Source: a virus. From it: a stretch of DNA of 64,000 bases. The stretch is from the IMG/VR virus record IMGVR_UViG_3300036851_000218, positions 1 through 64,000 of that record. One strand, written 5' to 3'. The position numbers and the translations under genes are program-made. Shown one piece after another: positions 23,636 to 32,442 of this stretch (the stretch's first letter is position 1; the number at the start of each line of letters is the position of its first letter). The notes under the pieces are model-generated. The model was given only the letters and a program-made list of their open reading frames with translations. It searched no databases and was not told the origin of the DNA.

Positions 23636-23859
23636 AACGTTACGTTGTTCGCTGGTTTAAGAATGGTAAATTAGCTGGCATATTGGGTACAGACGATAAA
23701 GATGAAGCCCTAAAAGTTGCCGAAGTATACGCCAGTACCCCAGGAGCATCCAGCCTTGTACTTGACAATGTTGAACATAAAGACATAGCCGAATATTGGT
23801 ATGGAAGAGAACCCAATGAAAACATTTCAGAAAGAAAAGTTGGAGATACAGACGTATAA
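23632..23859 (+). CDS. Hypothetical protein (75 aa)
   Basis: Coupled to the previous gene by ATGA, with TTGGGGGT upstream as the ribosome binding site. Begins MKRYVVRWFKNGKLAGILG and has a helix DKDEALKVAEVYAST. It looks like a small alpha/beta protein. Its last 44 bases overlap the membrane peptide at 23816. Function unknown. Confidence 0.6.
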   Translation: MKRYVVRWFKNGKLAGILGTDDKDEALKVAEVYASTPGASSLVLDNVEHKDIAEYWYGREPNENISERKVGDTDV

Positions 23860-23917
23860 AGTAATAGGATTTGTTATCGTCCTTGTAGTATATTTTCTTA
23901 TTAAATTCTATCGATAG
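23816..23917 (+). CDS. Small single-span membrane protein (33 aa)
   Basis: ATG 23816 follows GGAAGAGA. The product starts with a charged segment (MKTFQKEKLEIQTYK), then a single hydrophobic helix (VIGFVIVLVVYFLI) and a basic end (KFYR). Without it the interval to the next gene would be empty. Third-codon and amino acid pattern fit a real transmembrane peptide. Function unknown. Confidence 0.5.
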   Translation: MKTFQKEKLEIQTYKVIGFVIVLVVYFLIKFYR

Positions 23918-23925
23918 GCGGTAAC

Positions 23926-25884
23926 ATGCCAGTTACATTGCGGGACTACCAAGCGGACACGCTTGATGCTATTCAATTTCAGTGGCAGCGGGGCTACCAT
24001 TCAACACTGGCAGAACTCTTCACCAGCGCGGGTAAGACGGTTATCTTTGTTGAATATGTCAAGCGCCACATTAATCTAACCGACAAGCGGGTGTTGGTAA
24101 TGACACCCGCCCATTTGATCTTACAGACCAAGTTACGTTTCTTGCAATTCTATGCTGAGTTTGAGGGCTACACTAACACAGGCATCACTCAACGCCCGAC
24201 ATTAGGTGTTGAGATGGCAGAGTTTACAGAACCGCAAGCCCGTTTAGTAATTGGTTCTGTGCCGACAGTGATTGATCGTGTACCAAGTGATTTTGAACTC
24301 ATCACGCCGCAGGATTTAACTGTGTTGCCGGATGGCGGCATCGTTAAAAGTGCAACCAGTAAGCGCAAGGTTCTTATATCCAGGCGAGTAGATGAAATTC
24401 TTCGTTACGGCATGATCGATGAAATCATCTTTGATGAAGCCCATCACGCCGTTGCTCCTGGCGGTTTCTTGCTCATCAATCGGTTGTGGGACATCTGCCG
24501 CGCATTAGACAGACCACTGACCCGACTGATTGGCTTCACTGCTACTGCTTTCCGTGATGACGGAGTAGCATTGTCGAACCTTTTCCAGACAATCTGCATA
24601 CGCCGCAATCAGAAGTGGGCAGAAACACACGGTTTTGTCGCACCGCTGAAAGACCCAATCCGTGTTCATGCACAGATACCGATGGGTAAAGAGGACATCT
24701 TAAAGACCGACAATTGGGCTACCAGCATTGTACAGGCGTGGCAGGAGAAAGGTGAGAACCGACCAACCTTCGCTTACCTGCCCAACGTAGCTGCATCCAG
24801 GGCATTGAATGATGCTTTTCGTGATGCAGGTATAGCCAGCGCCCATGTAGACAGTAACACCACAATCGATATTGATGGCAGCGTACATGACAAAGATTAC
24901 CGCGACAACATCTTAAATAAAGTTGTCAAGGGTGAATGTAAAATTGTTAATAATTACGGCGTGTTCCTGGAAGGCACAGATTGCCCACCCGTATCGTGTA
25001 TGATATGGGCGCGAGAAACTGATAACGTCGTCCTGACAACCCAAGCAATCGGTAGAATCATTCGTCTATTTGACGGTAACGACTATCTGCCAGCCAAGCA
25101 GGATGCCCTCATTATCGATGTGACAGCGGGTGACTTAACAGTGTTAACCGCAGGTACATTAGCTGGCTACCGCATCGATCCACTCACAGGTTTGTACCAA
25201 CGGGTGGAAGACGATGAGGCCGAAGTAGAAACACTGGTAGATGGACGCGATATACGGGACACTCAGAAGGGTGTCATAACTTCTTCGGGTTTGATCTACT
25301 CGATTGGCAAACTGATCCGAAAATCGGGTAGTGACTGGTATCATGATGAACGCTTTGATGTTTTATCATTAGGAGTATCTGATAATGAGACACTTATTAT
25401 TGTACCTCCCTTTTACACCCTTGCTACCCTTCTCGGTCAGGTACTTTCTGCCATTGAGGAATCACTCGAAACTTCATTCTCGCAAGAAAAGTATAAAGAG
25501 TATGCCAATGTTGACTTCGCCAAACAAATGTTTGAGAATTACACATTATGGCACTATAAGAAAGGTGAAACCCCGAAAGAATTTGTACACAAAGATGTTT
25601 CCCTTGACCGACTGATGGACTTTGCTGTACCCTATATGAACGACGTAACCGATCTGCGTCAATCGTATGTCAGTAAATCGAGTAGCTGGAAACGCAAACC
25701 AATGTCAGATGCACAAAAGAAATTCTTGACAAACCTGTGCAACCGACATAGAATGGAAATTGACAGTCATTGGACACAAGGAGATGCCAGCCAGATTATT
25801 TCTCACCTGTTGTCTTTTAATGAAAATGTTCGACTCCGTATCGGTCAGATTTATAAATCTATGCAAAGGTACATAAATGGATAG
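23926..25884 (+). CDS. DEAH-box SF2 DNA/RNA helicase (652 aa)
   Basis: Motifs in order: RDYQ (Q-motif-like, residues 6-9), Walker A TSAGKT (34-39), FDEAHHA (Walker B, D170), FTATAFR (motif III, about 203-209), FLEGTDCPPV (motif V) and QAIGRIIR (motif VI, about 375-382). This is the pattern of the SSL2/RadD/UvsW type of SF2 helicases, which remodel forks or recombination intermediates. The C-terminal 220 residues are a family-specific extension. It sits between the ClpP-like gene and the Dam-like methyltransferase in the replication-recombination module. Confidence 0.85.
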   Translation: MPVTLRDYQADTLDAIQFQWQRGYHSTLAELFTSAGKTVIFVEYVKRHINLTDKRVLVMTPAHLILQTKLRFLQFYAEFEGYTNTGITQRPTLGVEMAEFTEPQARLVIGSVPTVIDRVPSDFELITPQDLTVLPDGGIVKSATSKRKVLISRRVDEILRYGMIDEIIFDEAHHAVAPGGFLLINRLWDICRALDRPLTRLIGFTATAFRDDGVALSNLFQTICIRRNQKWAETHGFVAPLKDPIRVHAQIPMGKEDILKTDNWATSIVQAWQEKGENRPTFAYLPNVAASRALNDAFRDAGIASAHVDSNTTIDIDGSVHDKDYRDNILNKVVKGECKIVNNYGVFLEGTDCPPVSCMIWARETDNVVLTTQAIGRIIRLFDGNDYLPAKQDALIIDVTAGDLTVLTAGTLAGYRIDPLTGLYQRVEDDEAEVETLVDGRDIRDTQKGVITSSGLIYSIGKLIRKSGSDWYHDERFDVLSLGVSDNETLIIVPPFYTLATLLGQVLSAIEESLETSFSQEKYKEYANVDFAKQMFENYTLWHYKKGETPKEFVHKDVSLDRLMDFAVPYMNDVTDLRQSYVSKSSSWKRKPMSDAQKKFLTNLCNRHRMEIDSHWTQGDASQIISHLLSFNENVRLRIGQIYKSMQRYING

Positions 25885-25890
25885 GATAAT

Positions 25891-26601
25891 ATGAGGTATC
25901 TCGGCGGAAAAAGTCGTTTATCTGGTAGGATTGTGGAACAGCTTGAAAAGCTACGACATCCTAACCAGATATATTTTGAACCCTTTGTAGGCTCGGCGGC
26001 TGTCGTATCTAAAATGGGCGGAATCAGGATAGCTTCGGATATCAATTCAGACTTAATTAGTTTATGGAGAGCCAATCAGACGGGCTATGAATTTCCTGAA
26101 TGCGTAACTAAAGACGAGTACGACAAAGTTAGGAGCAACCCCTCCGTGTTGGACGATACACCCCATCTACGGGCGTTTTACGGAATCTGTTGTTCATTCG
26201 GGGGTAAGTGGTTCGGCGGGTACGCACAAGGGGGCGGGAGGAATTTTGCAGACGAAGCCAAACGCGGTTTGCAGAGAATTAAAACTGAGATTCAAGATGT
26301 GGCGTTCTTATCTAAGGCTTATGATGCGTTCGCACCAAAAGGGATGCTTATCTACTGCGACCCGCCTTATGCCAACACAACTAAATATGATTTTGCGAAA
26401 GACTTTGACACTTGCAAGTTCTGGAAAACCATGTTAGAGTGGTCAAAAGATAACGTCGTGGTTGTGTCAGAGTACACCTGCCCATTACCCGATACGGAGG
26501 TGCTGGCGGAGTGGGAGACTAAAACGACTGTTTCAAAGAGTCTAAACCTAAATAGCCACCGGATAGATAAACTATTCTTAATAAGGTACATCAATGATTA
26601 A
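25891..26601 (+). CDS. Dam-like (D12 class) N6-adenine DNA methyltransferase (236 aa)
   Basis: The N terminus MRYLGGKSRL is the GGK signature of the D12 class. EPFVGSAAV (30-38) is the AdoMet motif and DPPYANT (157-163) the catalytic motif. Length and motif order (FxGxG before DPPY) fit Dam/M.DpnII-like enzymes. Many phages carry one to resist host restriction. With the second methyltransferase at 18550 and the Mom-like gene at 31537 it suggests heavily modified adenines. Recognition sequence unknown. Confidence 0.9.
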   Translation: MRYLGGKSRLSGRIVEQLEKLRHPNQIYFEPFVGSAAVVSKMGGIRIASDINSDLISLWRANQTGYEFPECVTKDEYDKVRSNPSVLDDTPHLRAFYGICCSFGGKWFGGYAQGGGRNFADEAKRGLQRIKTEIQDVAFLSKAYDAFAPKGMLIYCDPPYANTTKYDFAKDFDTCKFWKTMLEWSKDNVVVVSEYTCPLPDTEVLAEWETKTTVSKSLNLNSHRIDKLFLIRYIND

Positions 26602-26824
26602 AATGCAAAAAGTTTTCCTGGCTCTATCTCGCCTACGCATCCCTGATAAAGCCTGTGTGGAAGTAACGGATATAACGGATGGAGTTAGCGTTATCCTTCG
26701 GTTGGGTATAGACCCCATCAATCTGCTTGTACCTGACTACATCTTAAATCTGGATGTGGATCAAATCGTCAATTACATCGGTGCAGAGTGGAATCCACAT
26801 TTCCTAAATCGGGGGGGGGAATAA
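26594..26824 (+). CDS. Hypothetical protein (76 aa)
   Basis: ATG 26594 lies inside the end of the methyltransferase gene; ATG 26603 is an alternative start. The product has strand-rich middle parts (CVEVTDITDGVSVILRLG). The 3' end is a run of nine G (26811-26819) that encodes RGG and also supplies the Shine-Dalgarno of the next gene. Function unknown. Confidence 0.6.
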   Translation: MIKMQKVFLALSRLRIPDKACVEVTDITDGVSVILRLGIDPINLLVPDYILNLDVDQIVNYIGAEWNPHFLNRGGE

Positions 26825-27078
26825 TGTTTAAATTAGCTTCTATCGCAGTGGGTGCAATTGTATATGGCTTTGTGGCCTACGCCTTACTCGCATTTCGATT
26901 TCTACCTCAGTGTGAATCATTCTTAGATGTTATCTATGTTGTCTCGATTACTTTTTCTATGTTTGGTGTTATGCTAACTACAACGGCACTTGGAGTGTCT
27001 AAAATAGAGGAAAAAAATGTACATTACAAATCCCGATCAAGCAAGTTGGCTACTAGAAGTTCCCGCATTCTCGGTTGA
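26824..27078 (+). CDS. Small two-span membrane protein (84 aa)
   Basis: I use ATG 26824 with the G-run upstream, not the ATG at 26788. Two hydrophobic segments (LASIAVGAIVYGFVAYALL and VIYVVSITFSMFGVMLTT) are joined by a short loop, and the C-terminal tail is basic (KSRSSKLATRSSRI). It overlaps the polymerase gene by 62 bases, so the last part may be constrained by that gene. Function unknown. Confidence 0.6.
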   Translation: MFKLASIAVGAIVYGFVAYALLAFRFLPQCESFLDVIYVVSITFSMFGVMLTTTALGVSKIEEKNVHYKSRSSKLATRSSRILG

Positions 27079-30013
27079 TATTGAAACCGACACAGAGGAA
27101 TCAGGAGATGCTTGGAAAGGTAAACGCGGTCTGTCGTTCGTGTCAGACATCACCTGGGTATCGTTCTACGCCGACGGATTCGCCCCTGTGGTTTTCGATT
27201 TGGCGCACATCAATCCTGAACGACCCGCCATCATTGAATTTATACGAAAAGTTTTTAGCCGATCTGGATATACTGCAATCGCCCACAACGCCGTGTTCGA
27301 TCTGCGGTCACTTGGAGGTCAGTACGGGTTTAAAATCCCGTTAGGTTCTAAGGTGTGGGACACCCTGACCTTTGCCATTCTGCTGCTGATGGGTGAAGAT
27401 TTTAAAGGCGACATATCCCTTAAGTCACTGGCAACCCGTTATAGTCTATTCAAAGACGTGGAAGAACTTGAGTTCTTAGAGCGCATGAAGTCCAAGCGGG
27501 ATGCCCTGCATTTGCAGGAGAGTGATGATGTAATGCGTTATGTTGTAGCCGATACCGTCATAACGTGGAGATTGTACGAACTGCAAAAAGCTATTATCGC
27601 AACTTCACCTGACCCTACCGTTGAACCTTTTTCATCGGTTACGGAGGGGCAGTTTAAAATTGACATCGGCACACGCCAGAACCGACCCCGTTTTCTGTCA
27701 ACTAAACGCTGGACGAACTTACCAGAACTGGTGGAATGGGAACAGCGTATTAGCCGCTGGTGTTGCAACTCAGCCGCACGGGGTATCAAGCTGGATAAGA
27801 CCGCAGTTGCCCGACACCTTAAAATCCTGGCAGATGAATTCCGTGCTGCGCTCGATCAGGTACAGGCGGATGTCGATCAAGCCCTACGTCCCGATAAGTT
27901 AAACCAGTTATCGTTATTAATATATTATAAACGCTTAATGGATCATACCTATCATGGCAAGCCAAGTCCAAGCGTTGCCCGTTGGACATACTTTAAAGCC
28001 AATGAAGTTTATCCGTTAGAAATACAAGGCTTGTCTATCTATGTTAAGACGGATTACGGCGATCCGCTTGAGATAGCGGATTGGTTGCACAATGCAACGC
28101 CAAAACACAACATCCCGCAGAATGAAATGTACCGTGACAACCCGCCTGTGCTGGATGTAGTGCAGTGGATTGTCGATAATATTATGAGCGAGGACGGTGA
28201 ATGGAACTGTGCCTCAGAGCAGGATGTGTATGAAAAGGCTAAGATCATTTACGAATGGTATGATGCCTTCTTCACCCGCACTACACCGATTGACCCGATG
28301 AAGTTGGCGAACATGAAATTGTTCCAGCCTTTTTATACCTTCATCGTGAAGAACTTTCCGTTCCCCAACAACGAAGATATTGCCCGTCAGCCGTTACTGG
28401 TGACAGACAAGCTGGCGAAGATGGTAGAGGCGGGTGCGGACTTAGATTTTAAAGCCGAAGTTTTTGCCAACTACGGTTGGTCATTCAGCGAAGATGCGAT
28501 CCGCACTTACTGGCCTGACCTGAGTGACGAAGACCCGAATTGGACAGATGATCCGTTCGTGATCTTGTTGCAGCATAAAGCTAAGATGAGCCGCATTGAT
28601 GAGTTCTACCGCCACACCGAACGGGATGGACGTTTGCACTCGATCATTGCCCGTAAGACACGGACAGGCCGCGCTACGTCGGTAACGATGAACCTGCAAA
28701 ACATCGATGTCAAAACCTATAAGGGTTATCTTGTGCCAGATGATGACACCCGTGTGTTGATCGGGATTGACATCTCGAATGCCGAGAACTGGATTTTGGC
28801 TATGACCTTTGGCGACAGCGGCTTGGCAGAAGCCTGTGCCAGCGGTGACTTCCACTCGCAGATGACCAGCATTTACTGGCCTGATTTCTACCGCCAGTTG
28901 ATTGCCGAAGAACGGTGGGATGACTTGAAAGCATTACGCCGTAAATCCAAAGCGGTAACGTTCGGTTCAGCATATGGCGCTGGCGCACGGAAGATCAGCC
29001 GCATGATTGGTACGACACCCGAAGAAGCGAAAGTGCTGTTGGCGAACCGCGATAACCGTTTTATGAATTACTCGCAAGGCCGTATCAAACTGACACAGCG
29101 TATTGAGAAATGCTACCGTGACGGACACCGACCCGCCTTTACTACACTGTGGTCGGGGCGACGGGTAGCCATCCCGATGAAAGAAACCACTCGCCGCTTT
29201 ATGCGGGAAGGTAAGTTCGTGGAAGAACGTCGGGTAGAACTGGCAGCTTATAAAGCCACCAACTACCTGCCACAAGGTGGCGTTGGAGAAATTATCTGGC
29301 GCGGCATTGTCCTGGCGAATGAGCAATTTGAACGGGACGGTATTGATGCCCACATCTGCTTACAGGTGCATGATGAAATCATTGTGGATACACCTGTGGA
29401 TAAAGCCTTTGAAGTGGCATCGATCATTATCAAAATCCTGGCTAGTATCGTGCCGCAGGAATTCATGAACCGGACTGTACCTGCCTGTCGCATCCTGTCT
29501 GCGTTAGGACCTGAGAACGCCAAGAAATGGGGCTTCCAGTATGACCGTGACTACCCGCTGCCCAAGAACAAGTTTGTCAATGAGTGGGGTGTGTTCGATA
29601 TGCCCGAAGGTGAGGTAGAAGCGCCCACGTGGATCGGCCCGTTTCACCAGGGTTATACCCTTGAAAGAGAAATTGCAGCCGCCTATCAAGAGCCGACTGA
29701 TGAGGCCGAAGGGAAAGATACGACTGTAGAGTTAAAGCCTAATGACCAGTGGCGGCAGCTTGAGGACTTGATGACTATTACCCGTCAGACAATGACCGCC
29801 TTAAGTCAGTATCAAAATGTATCGCGGTTGGTGATTGATGGCGAAGATAAAGGGCTGTTCGACTTCGCTAACCGGATGCTTATTCAACAGGACTTAGCCC
29901 ATAAAGGTTATGCCTGCGGGGATGAATACTGGACGGTGTTGAATCAAATCGAACAGCTTGAAGATAATCTAAAACAAATCGTACAATGGAAACAATCAAT
30001 GGGGATCAGATAA
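27017..30013 (+). CDS. polA: Family A DNA polymerase with 3'-5' exonuclease (998 aa)
   Basis: The exonuclease domain shows FSVDIET (D21, E23), AHNAVFDLR near residue 95 and YVVADTVITWR near 175. The polymerase domain shows motif A GIDISNAEN near 583 (usually DYSQIE), motif B RKSKAVTFGSAYG near 643-655 and motif C QVHDEI near 782-787. All catalytic acidic residues are present; motif A retains D, S and E but otherwise differs. A large insert lies between exonuclease and palm (about 230-480). Start ATG 27017 with GAGG upstream overlaps the previous gene. Replicative polymerase of the phage. Confidence 0.95.
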   Translation: MYITNPDQASWLLEVPAFSVDIETDTEESGDAWKGKRGLSFVSDITWVSFYADGFAPVVFDLAHINPERPAIIEFIRKVFSRSGYTAIAHNAVFDLRSLGGQYGFKIPLGSKVWDTLTFAILLLMGEDFKGDISLKSLATRYSLFKDVEELEFLERMKSKRDALHLQESDDVMRYVVADTVITWRLYELQKAIIATSPDPTVEPFSSVTEGQFKIDIGTRQNRPRFLSTKRWTNLPELVEWEQRISRWCCNSAARGIKLDKTAVARHLKILADEFRAALDQVQADVDQALRPDKLNQLSLLIYYKRLMDHTYHGKPSPSVARWTYFKANEVYPLEIQGLSIYVKTDYGDPLEIADWLHNATPKHNIPQNEMYRDNPPVLDVVQWIVDNIMSEDGEWNCASEQDVYEKAKIIYEWYDAFFTRTTPIDPMKLANMKLFQPFYTFIVKNFPFPNNEDIARQPLLVTDKLAKMVEAGADLDFKAEVFANYGWSFSEDAIRTYWPDLSDEDPNWTDDPFVILLQHKAKMSRIDEFYRHTERDGRLHSIIARKTRTGRATSVTMNLQNIDVKTYKGYLVPDDDTRVLIGIDISNAENWILAMTFGDSGLAEACASGDFHSQMTSIYWPDFYRQLIAEERWDDLKALRRKSKAVTFGSAYGAGARKISRMIGTTPEEAKVLLANRDNRFMNYSQGRIKLTQRIEKCYRDGHRPAFTTLWSGRRVAIPMKETTRRFMREGKFVEERRVELAAYKATNYLPQGGVGEIIWRGIVLANEQFERDGIDAHICLQVHDEIIVDTPVDKAFEVASIIIKILASIVPQEFMNRTVPACRILSALGPENAKKWGFQYDRDYPLPKNKFVNEWGVFDMPEGEVEAPTWIGPFHQGYTLEREIAAAYQEPTDEAEGKDTTVELKPNDQWRQLEDLMTITRQTMTALSQYQNVSRLVIDGEDKGLFDFANRMLIQQDLAHKGYACGDEYWTVLNQIEQLEDNLKQIVQWKQSMGIR

Positions 30014-30228
30014 TGGCGCAAATGCAAAATACAAATCAACTGTTTTTGAAAACTCAGGTGTGGCGAGAGGGCGGTAAGTGGTATGTTAACTTCACTGCAC
30101 CGCGTTGGTTCATTGATGAACTGGAACATGCTACTATCCGTGTAGAGTCGTCCCGTATTCTAGCGGGTGGCACTCAGTTTGATGAGGCTGGATTGCTCAT
30201 TAGTTTTAAACCCGAAGAGAAAGATTAG
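30013..30228 (+). CDS. Hypothetical protein (71 aa)
   Basis: I use ATG 30013, with a TAATG overlap on the polymerase stop, rather than the ATG at 29986 inside the polymerase gene. The small protein begins MAQMQNTNQLFLKTQ and has a beta-rich pattern with paired aromatic residues (VWREGGKWYVNFTAPRWF). It is last in its transcript before the next promoter. Function unknown. Confidence 0.65.
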   Translation: MAQMQNTNQLFLKTQVWREGGKWYVNFTAPRWFIDELEHATIRVESSRILAGGTQFDEAGLLISFKPEEKD

Positions 30229-30256
30229 CAATTTCTAAAGTTCCCTGAACAACTCC

Positions 30257-30284
30257 TTGACATTTGTGAATTTTCAGTTAGAAT
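30257..30284 (+). promoter_or_regulatory. Sigma70-like promoter
   Basis: TTGACA (30257-30262), a 16-base spacer and TAGAAT (30279-30284). It starts a new transcript for the recombination and modification genes at 30326-34444. Confidence 0.75.
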
Positions 30285-30325
30285 GTAGGTAGTGTTCGGG
30301 GATATATTATATAAGGGTGAATCTA

Positions 30326-30547
30326 ATGAGCGAAGAACAGAAGAAAGTAATTCAGTTAGCGTTGGGGGTCAATTCCGGTAGACTAACACTTCTCGATGAT
30401 GACGACTATCGGGTGTTAGGGTTTGATCCAAATAAAATACGTCGTTACGGTGGTCCTACCATTAATGAGGTTAAAGCAGTCTGTGAGGAAGTCCTGACCG
30501 ACCTACTGGTAACGCTGTGGGAAGATATGTACGAGGCAACAGTATAA
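30326..30547 (+). CDS. Hypothetical protein (73 aa)
   Basis: ATG 30326 follows AAGGG eight bases upstream; a GTG at 30317 is less likely. Small helical, acidic protein with a DDDDYRVLGFDPNKI stretch. Overlaps the next gene by one base (TAATG). No domain recognised. Confidence 0.6.
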   Translation: MSEEQKKVIQLALGVNSGRLTLLDDDDYRVLGFDPNKIRRYGGPTINEVKAVCEEVLTDLLVTLWEDMYEATV

Positions 30548-31029
30548 TGGACAAGCAAAGCCGTCTTTTGAAAGCCCTTTTAATTCAGAAACGAATGGGA
30601 GGCGCAAGGGCGACTTTGCCCACGCCGAACTACTCGCCTAGGGCAACGTGGGTGTCTCACCACCTGCGCCGTAATTACGGTTTGTACAAACATCTGTGGA
30701 ACGACGACACTCCAACCACCGTAGAGAAACATGCGCTTAAGGATATTATTACGTGGCAGAAAGAGGTATATGTCAGCCAGCTAATTGCTTTAAGCGCCTG
30801 TACGCCTATCGAATTGGAGTCGCTGTTTACAGACCGATCCATTTGCCCCTTCCTGGTTGTGTACGGCAACACAAAAATCCTGTGTGATGGAAATCACCGC
30901 TTCTGGTGGTTGTATAACCTGGGTTACGAAACAGCTTATTTCCACACACTGCACTATGACCCAACCGCACGACCCATTAAAAAAATACAAATACTTGAGA
31001 TGGGGGTTGACAATACGGTGAGAGTGTAA
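30547..31029 (+). CDS. ParB/Srx-like domain protein (160 aa)
   Basis: I start at ATG 30547 (MDKQSRLLKA), overlapping the previous stop. The motif ILCDGNHRFWWLYNLG at 110-126 matches the DG[NH]HR signature of the ParB/sulfiredoxin fold, found in ParB-like nucleases and nucleotide-hydrolysing proteins. It lacks the helix-turn-helix of partition ParB. Phages use such proteins in DNA modification or transcription regulation. The exact role is unknown; it lies immediately before RusA. Confidence 0.6.
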   Translation: MDKQSRLLKALLIQKRMGGARATLPTPNYSPRATWVSHHLRRNYGLYKHLWNDDTPTTVEKHALKDIITWQKEVYVSQLIALSACTPIELESLFTDRSICPFLVVYGNTKILCDGNHRFWWLYNLGYETAYFHTLHYDPTARPIKKIQILEMGVDNTVRV

Positions 31030-31042
31030 TAGAATATATTAC

Positions 31043-31636
31043 ATGATACCAACACCGGAAGAACCACTTATCTTAATTTACCCTGGTCGCATCCCTGCCA
31101 TGAAAAACTCTATCCAACTGAGCCTGGATAATGAGGGGCATGTGACCAGCGTTGGGAGGAGCAAAGCAGTGCGAATTGCTTTAACGCAATTCGCTGGCAG
31201 TTCCGAACAACAACGTATCCGCCAGGGTTTTGAAGTCATTCCGCTGCCCTGGCGGATTGGGGCGTGGGTGAAACTTGGTTTTTACCTTGCCCCTAAATCA
31301 AAAGCTGTCATCACTAAACAAGATGCAGATAACGCTTACACCACTATTCAGGAAACCTGGGCAGGTGGTGTATGTGAGAATGACCGTCAGGTGTTTGATT
31401 TCCACGTCACTCAAAACCTCATCCGCAATAAAAATTTATTATACTCTGTCGCCTTTGTTTATGCCCTTGACCCTGAGCTACCGTCCCCCACTGATAGTTT
31501 TATTAAACTATATAATAAGTTTAAGGATATGAAGACATGGCAGTTGAGCCAGCAGGCGTATACGCCGGATCGGGTATTGGAGAAATACAAGGATGTAATG
31601 ATCCAGTCATCTCCCATCAGTATGCCCGAAGGTTAG
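31043..31636 (+). CDS. rusA: RusA-like Holliday junction resolvase (197 aa)
   Basis: The N-terminal YPGRIPAMKNS fits the RusA pattern. The catalytic-site region DADNAYTTIQETWAGGV (from D94) and ENDRQVF resemble the DxDN...D-D-x-Q-V motif of RusA enzymes, whose acidic residues bind magnesium. RusA cleaves four-way junctions during recombination or before packaging. The C-terminal 60 residues extend beyond a typical RusA (about 120 aa) and overlap the Mom-like gene by 100 bases. Confidence 0.75.
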   Translation: MIPTPEEPLILIYPGRIPAMKNSIQLSLDNEGHVTSVGRSKAVRIALTQFAGSSEQQRIRQGFEVIPLPWRIGAWVKLGFYLAPKSKAVITKQDADNAYTTIQETWAGGVCENDRQVFDFHVTQNLIRNKNLLYSVAFVYALDPELPSPTDSFIKLYNKFKDMKTWQLSQQAYTPDRVLEKYKDVMIQSSPISMPEG

Positions 31637-32442
31637 CCACCCGCGACGAAGATCGTCAGCAGCCCGAAATCTCACAACTTCCTGACAATTTAAAAGCATC
31701 TCACTTCACATTCTCATATGTACAACCCTCTAACAAAGACCTTATTGACAAAGTTAATGCTTTTATAGTACGATATGAATGGTTGGGAAAACCCTCACTA
31801 TATGTCACCCACCGCTTCGTCGCAATGTACAAAGATTTGATCGGCGGTGTGGTGACAATGGATATGCCAATCGCCTTTAGTAAGCTGCTTGGTGAGAATA
31901 CACGAAAAATTGAACGGCTGGTATCCAGGGGTGCAAGCGCATCATGGACACCCAAGAACTTAGCCAGCGCCCATATCATGTGGGCAATCCGTTGGATGGT
32001 ACAGAATACAGACTACAGGATATTCACAGCTTATGCTGATCCAGAAGCCAAAGAACTCGGAACAATTTATCAAGCCTGCAATTTCACCTATCTTGGACAG
32101 CGATACGGAACTACCACCATGCTCCGTGACCCTGCTAATCTTGAACGCGGATGGTTCACTGACCGAACATTACGATCACCATCCTCATTTGCTAGATACG
32201 CTAAAACATTGGGGGTTGATTGGAAACGGGGACAACCCCTCTCTGTTGGACAACGAGATGTATTCAATCAATACGCAAAATTAGTTGAAGCTAAATGTGA
32301 AGTGAAGCGGCAACCCGCTAAACATAAATATATGTACATATTAGGAAAGACGAAAGCTGAAACAAAGAAACTCACTGCCGAATTCCGACGGTTAAATCCT
32401 AAGTTAATAGATTTACCCTATCCGAAAGTAAGAGGCCAGTAA
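31537..32442 (+). CDS. Mom-like DNA modification protein, GNAT-type (301 aa)
   Basis: The core (about 55-205) shows RYEWLGKPS, FVAMYKDLIGGVV, an Arg-rich helix RKIERLVSRGA, NLASAHIMWAIRWM, TDYRIFTAYADPEA and GTIYQACNFTYLG (from residue 175). This order, with the IYQA-N-x-x-YLG ending, resembles the Mom family as I remember it, which adds a methylcarbamoyl group to adenine in phage Mu DNA and blocks restriction. About 40 N-terminal residues overlap RusA and may not be part of the fold. If correct, adenines in this phage's DNA are hypermodified. Confidence 0.6.
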   Translation: MAVEPAGVYAGSGIGEIQGCNDPVISHQYARRLATRDEDRQQPEISQLPDNLKASHFTFSYVQPSNKDLIDKVNAFIVRYEWLGKPSLYVTHRFVAMYKDLIGGVVTMDMPIAFSKLLGENTRKIERLVSRGASASWTPKNLASAHIMWAIRWMVQNTDYRIFTAYADPEAKELGTIYQACNFTYLGQRYGTTTMLRDPANLERGWFTDRTLRSPSSFARYAKTLGVDWKRGQPLSVGQRDVFNQYAKLVEAKCEVKRQPAKHKYMYILGKTKAETKKLTAEFRRLNPKLIDLPYPKVRGQ

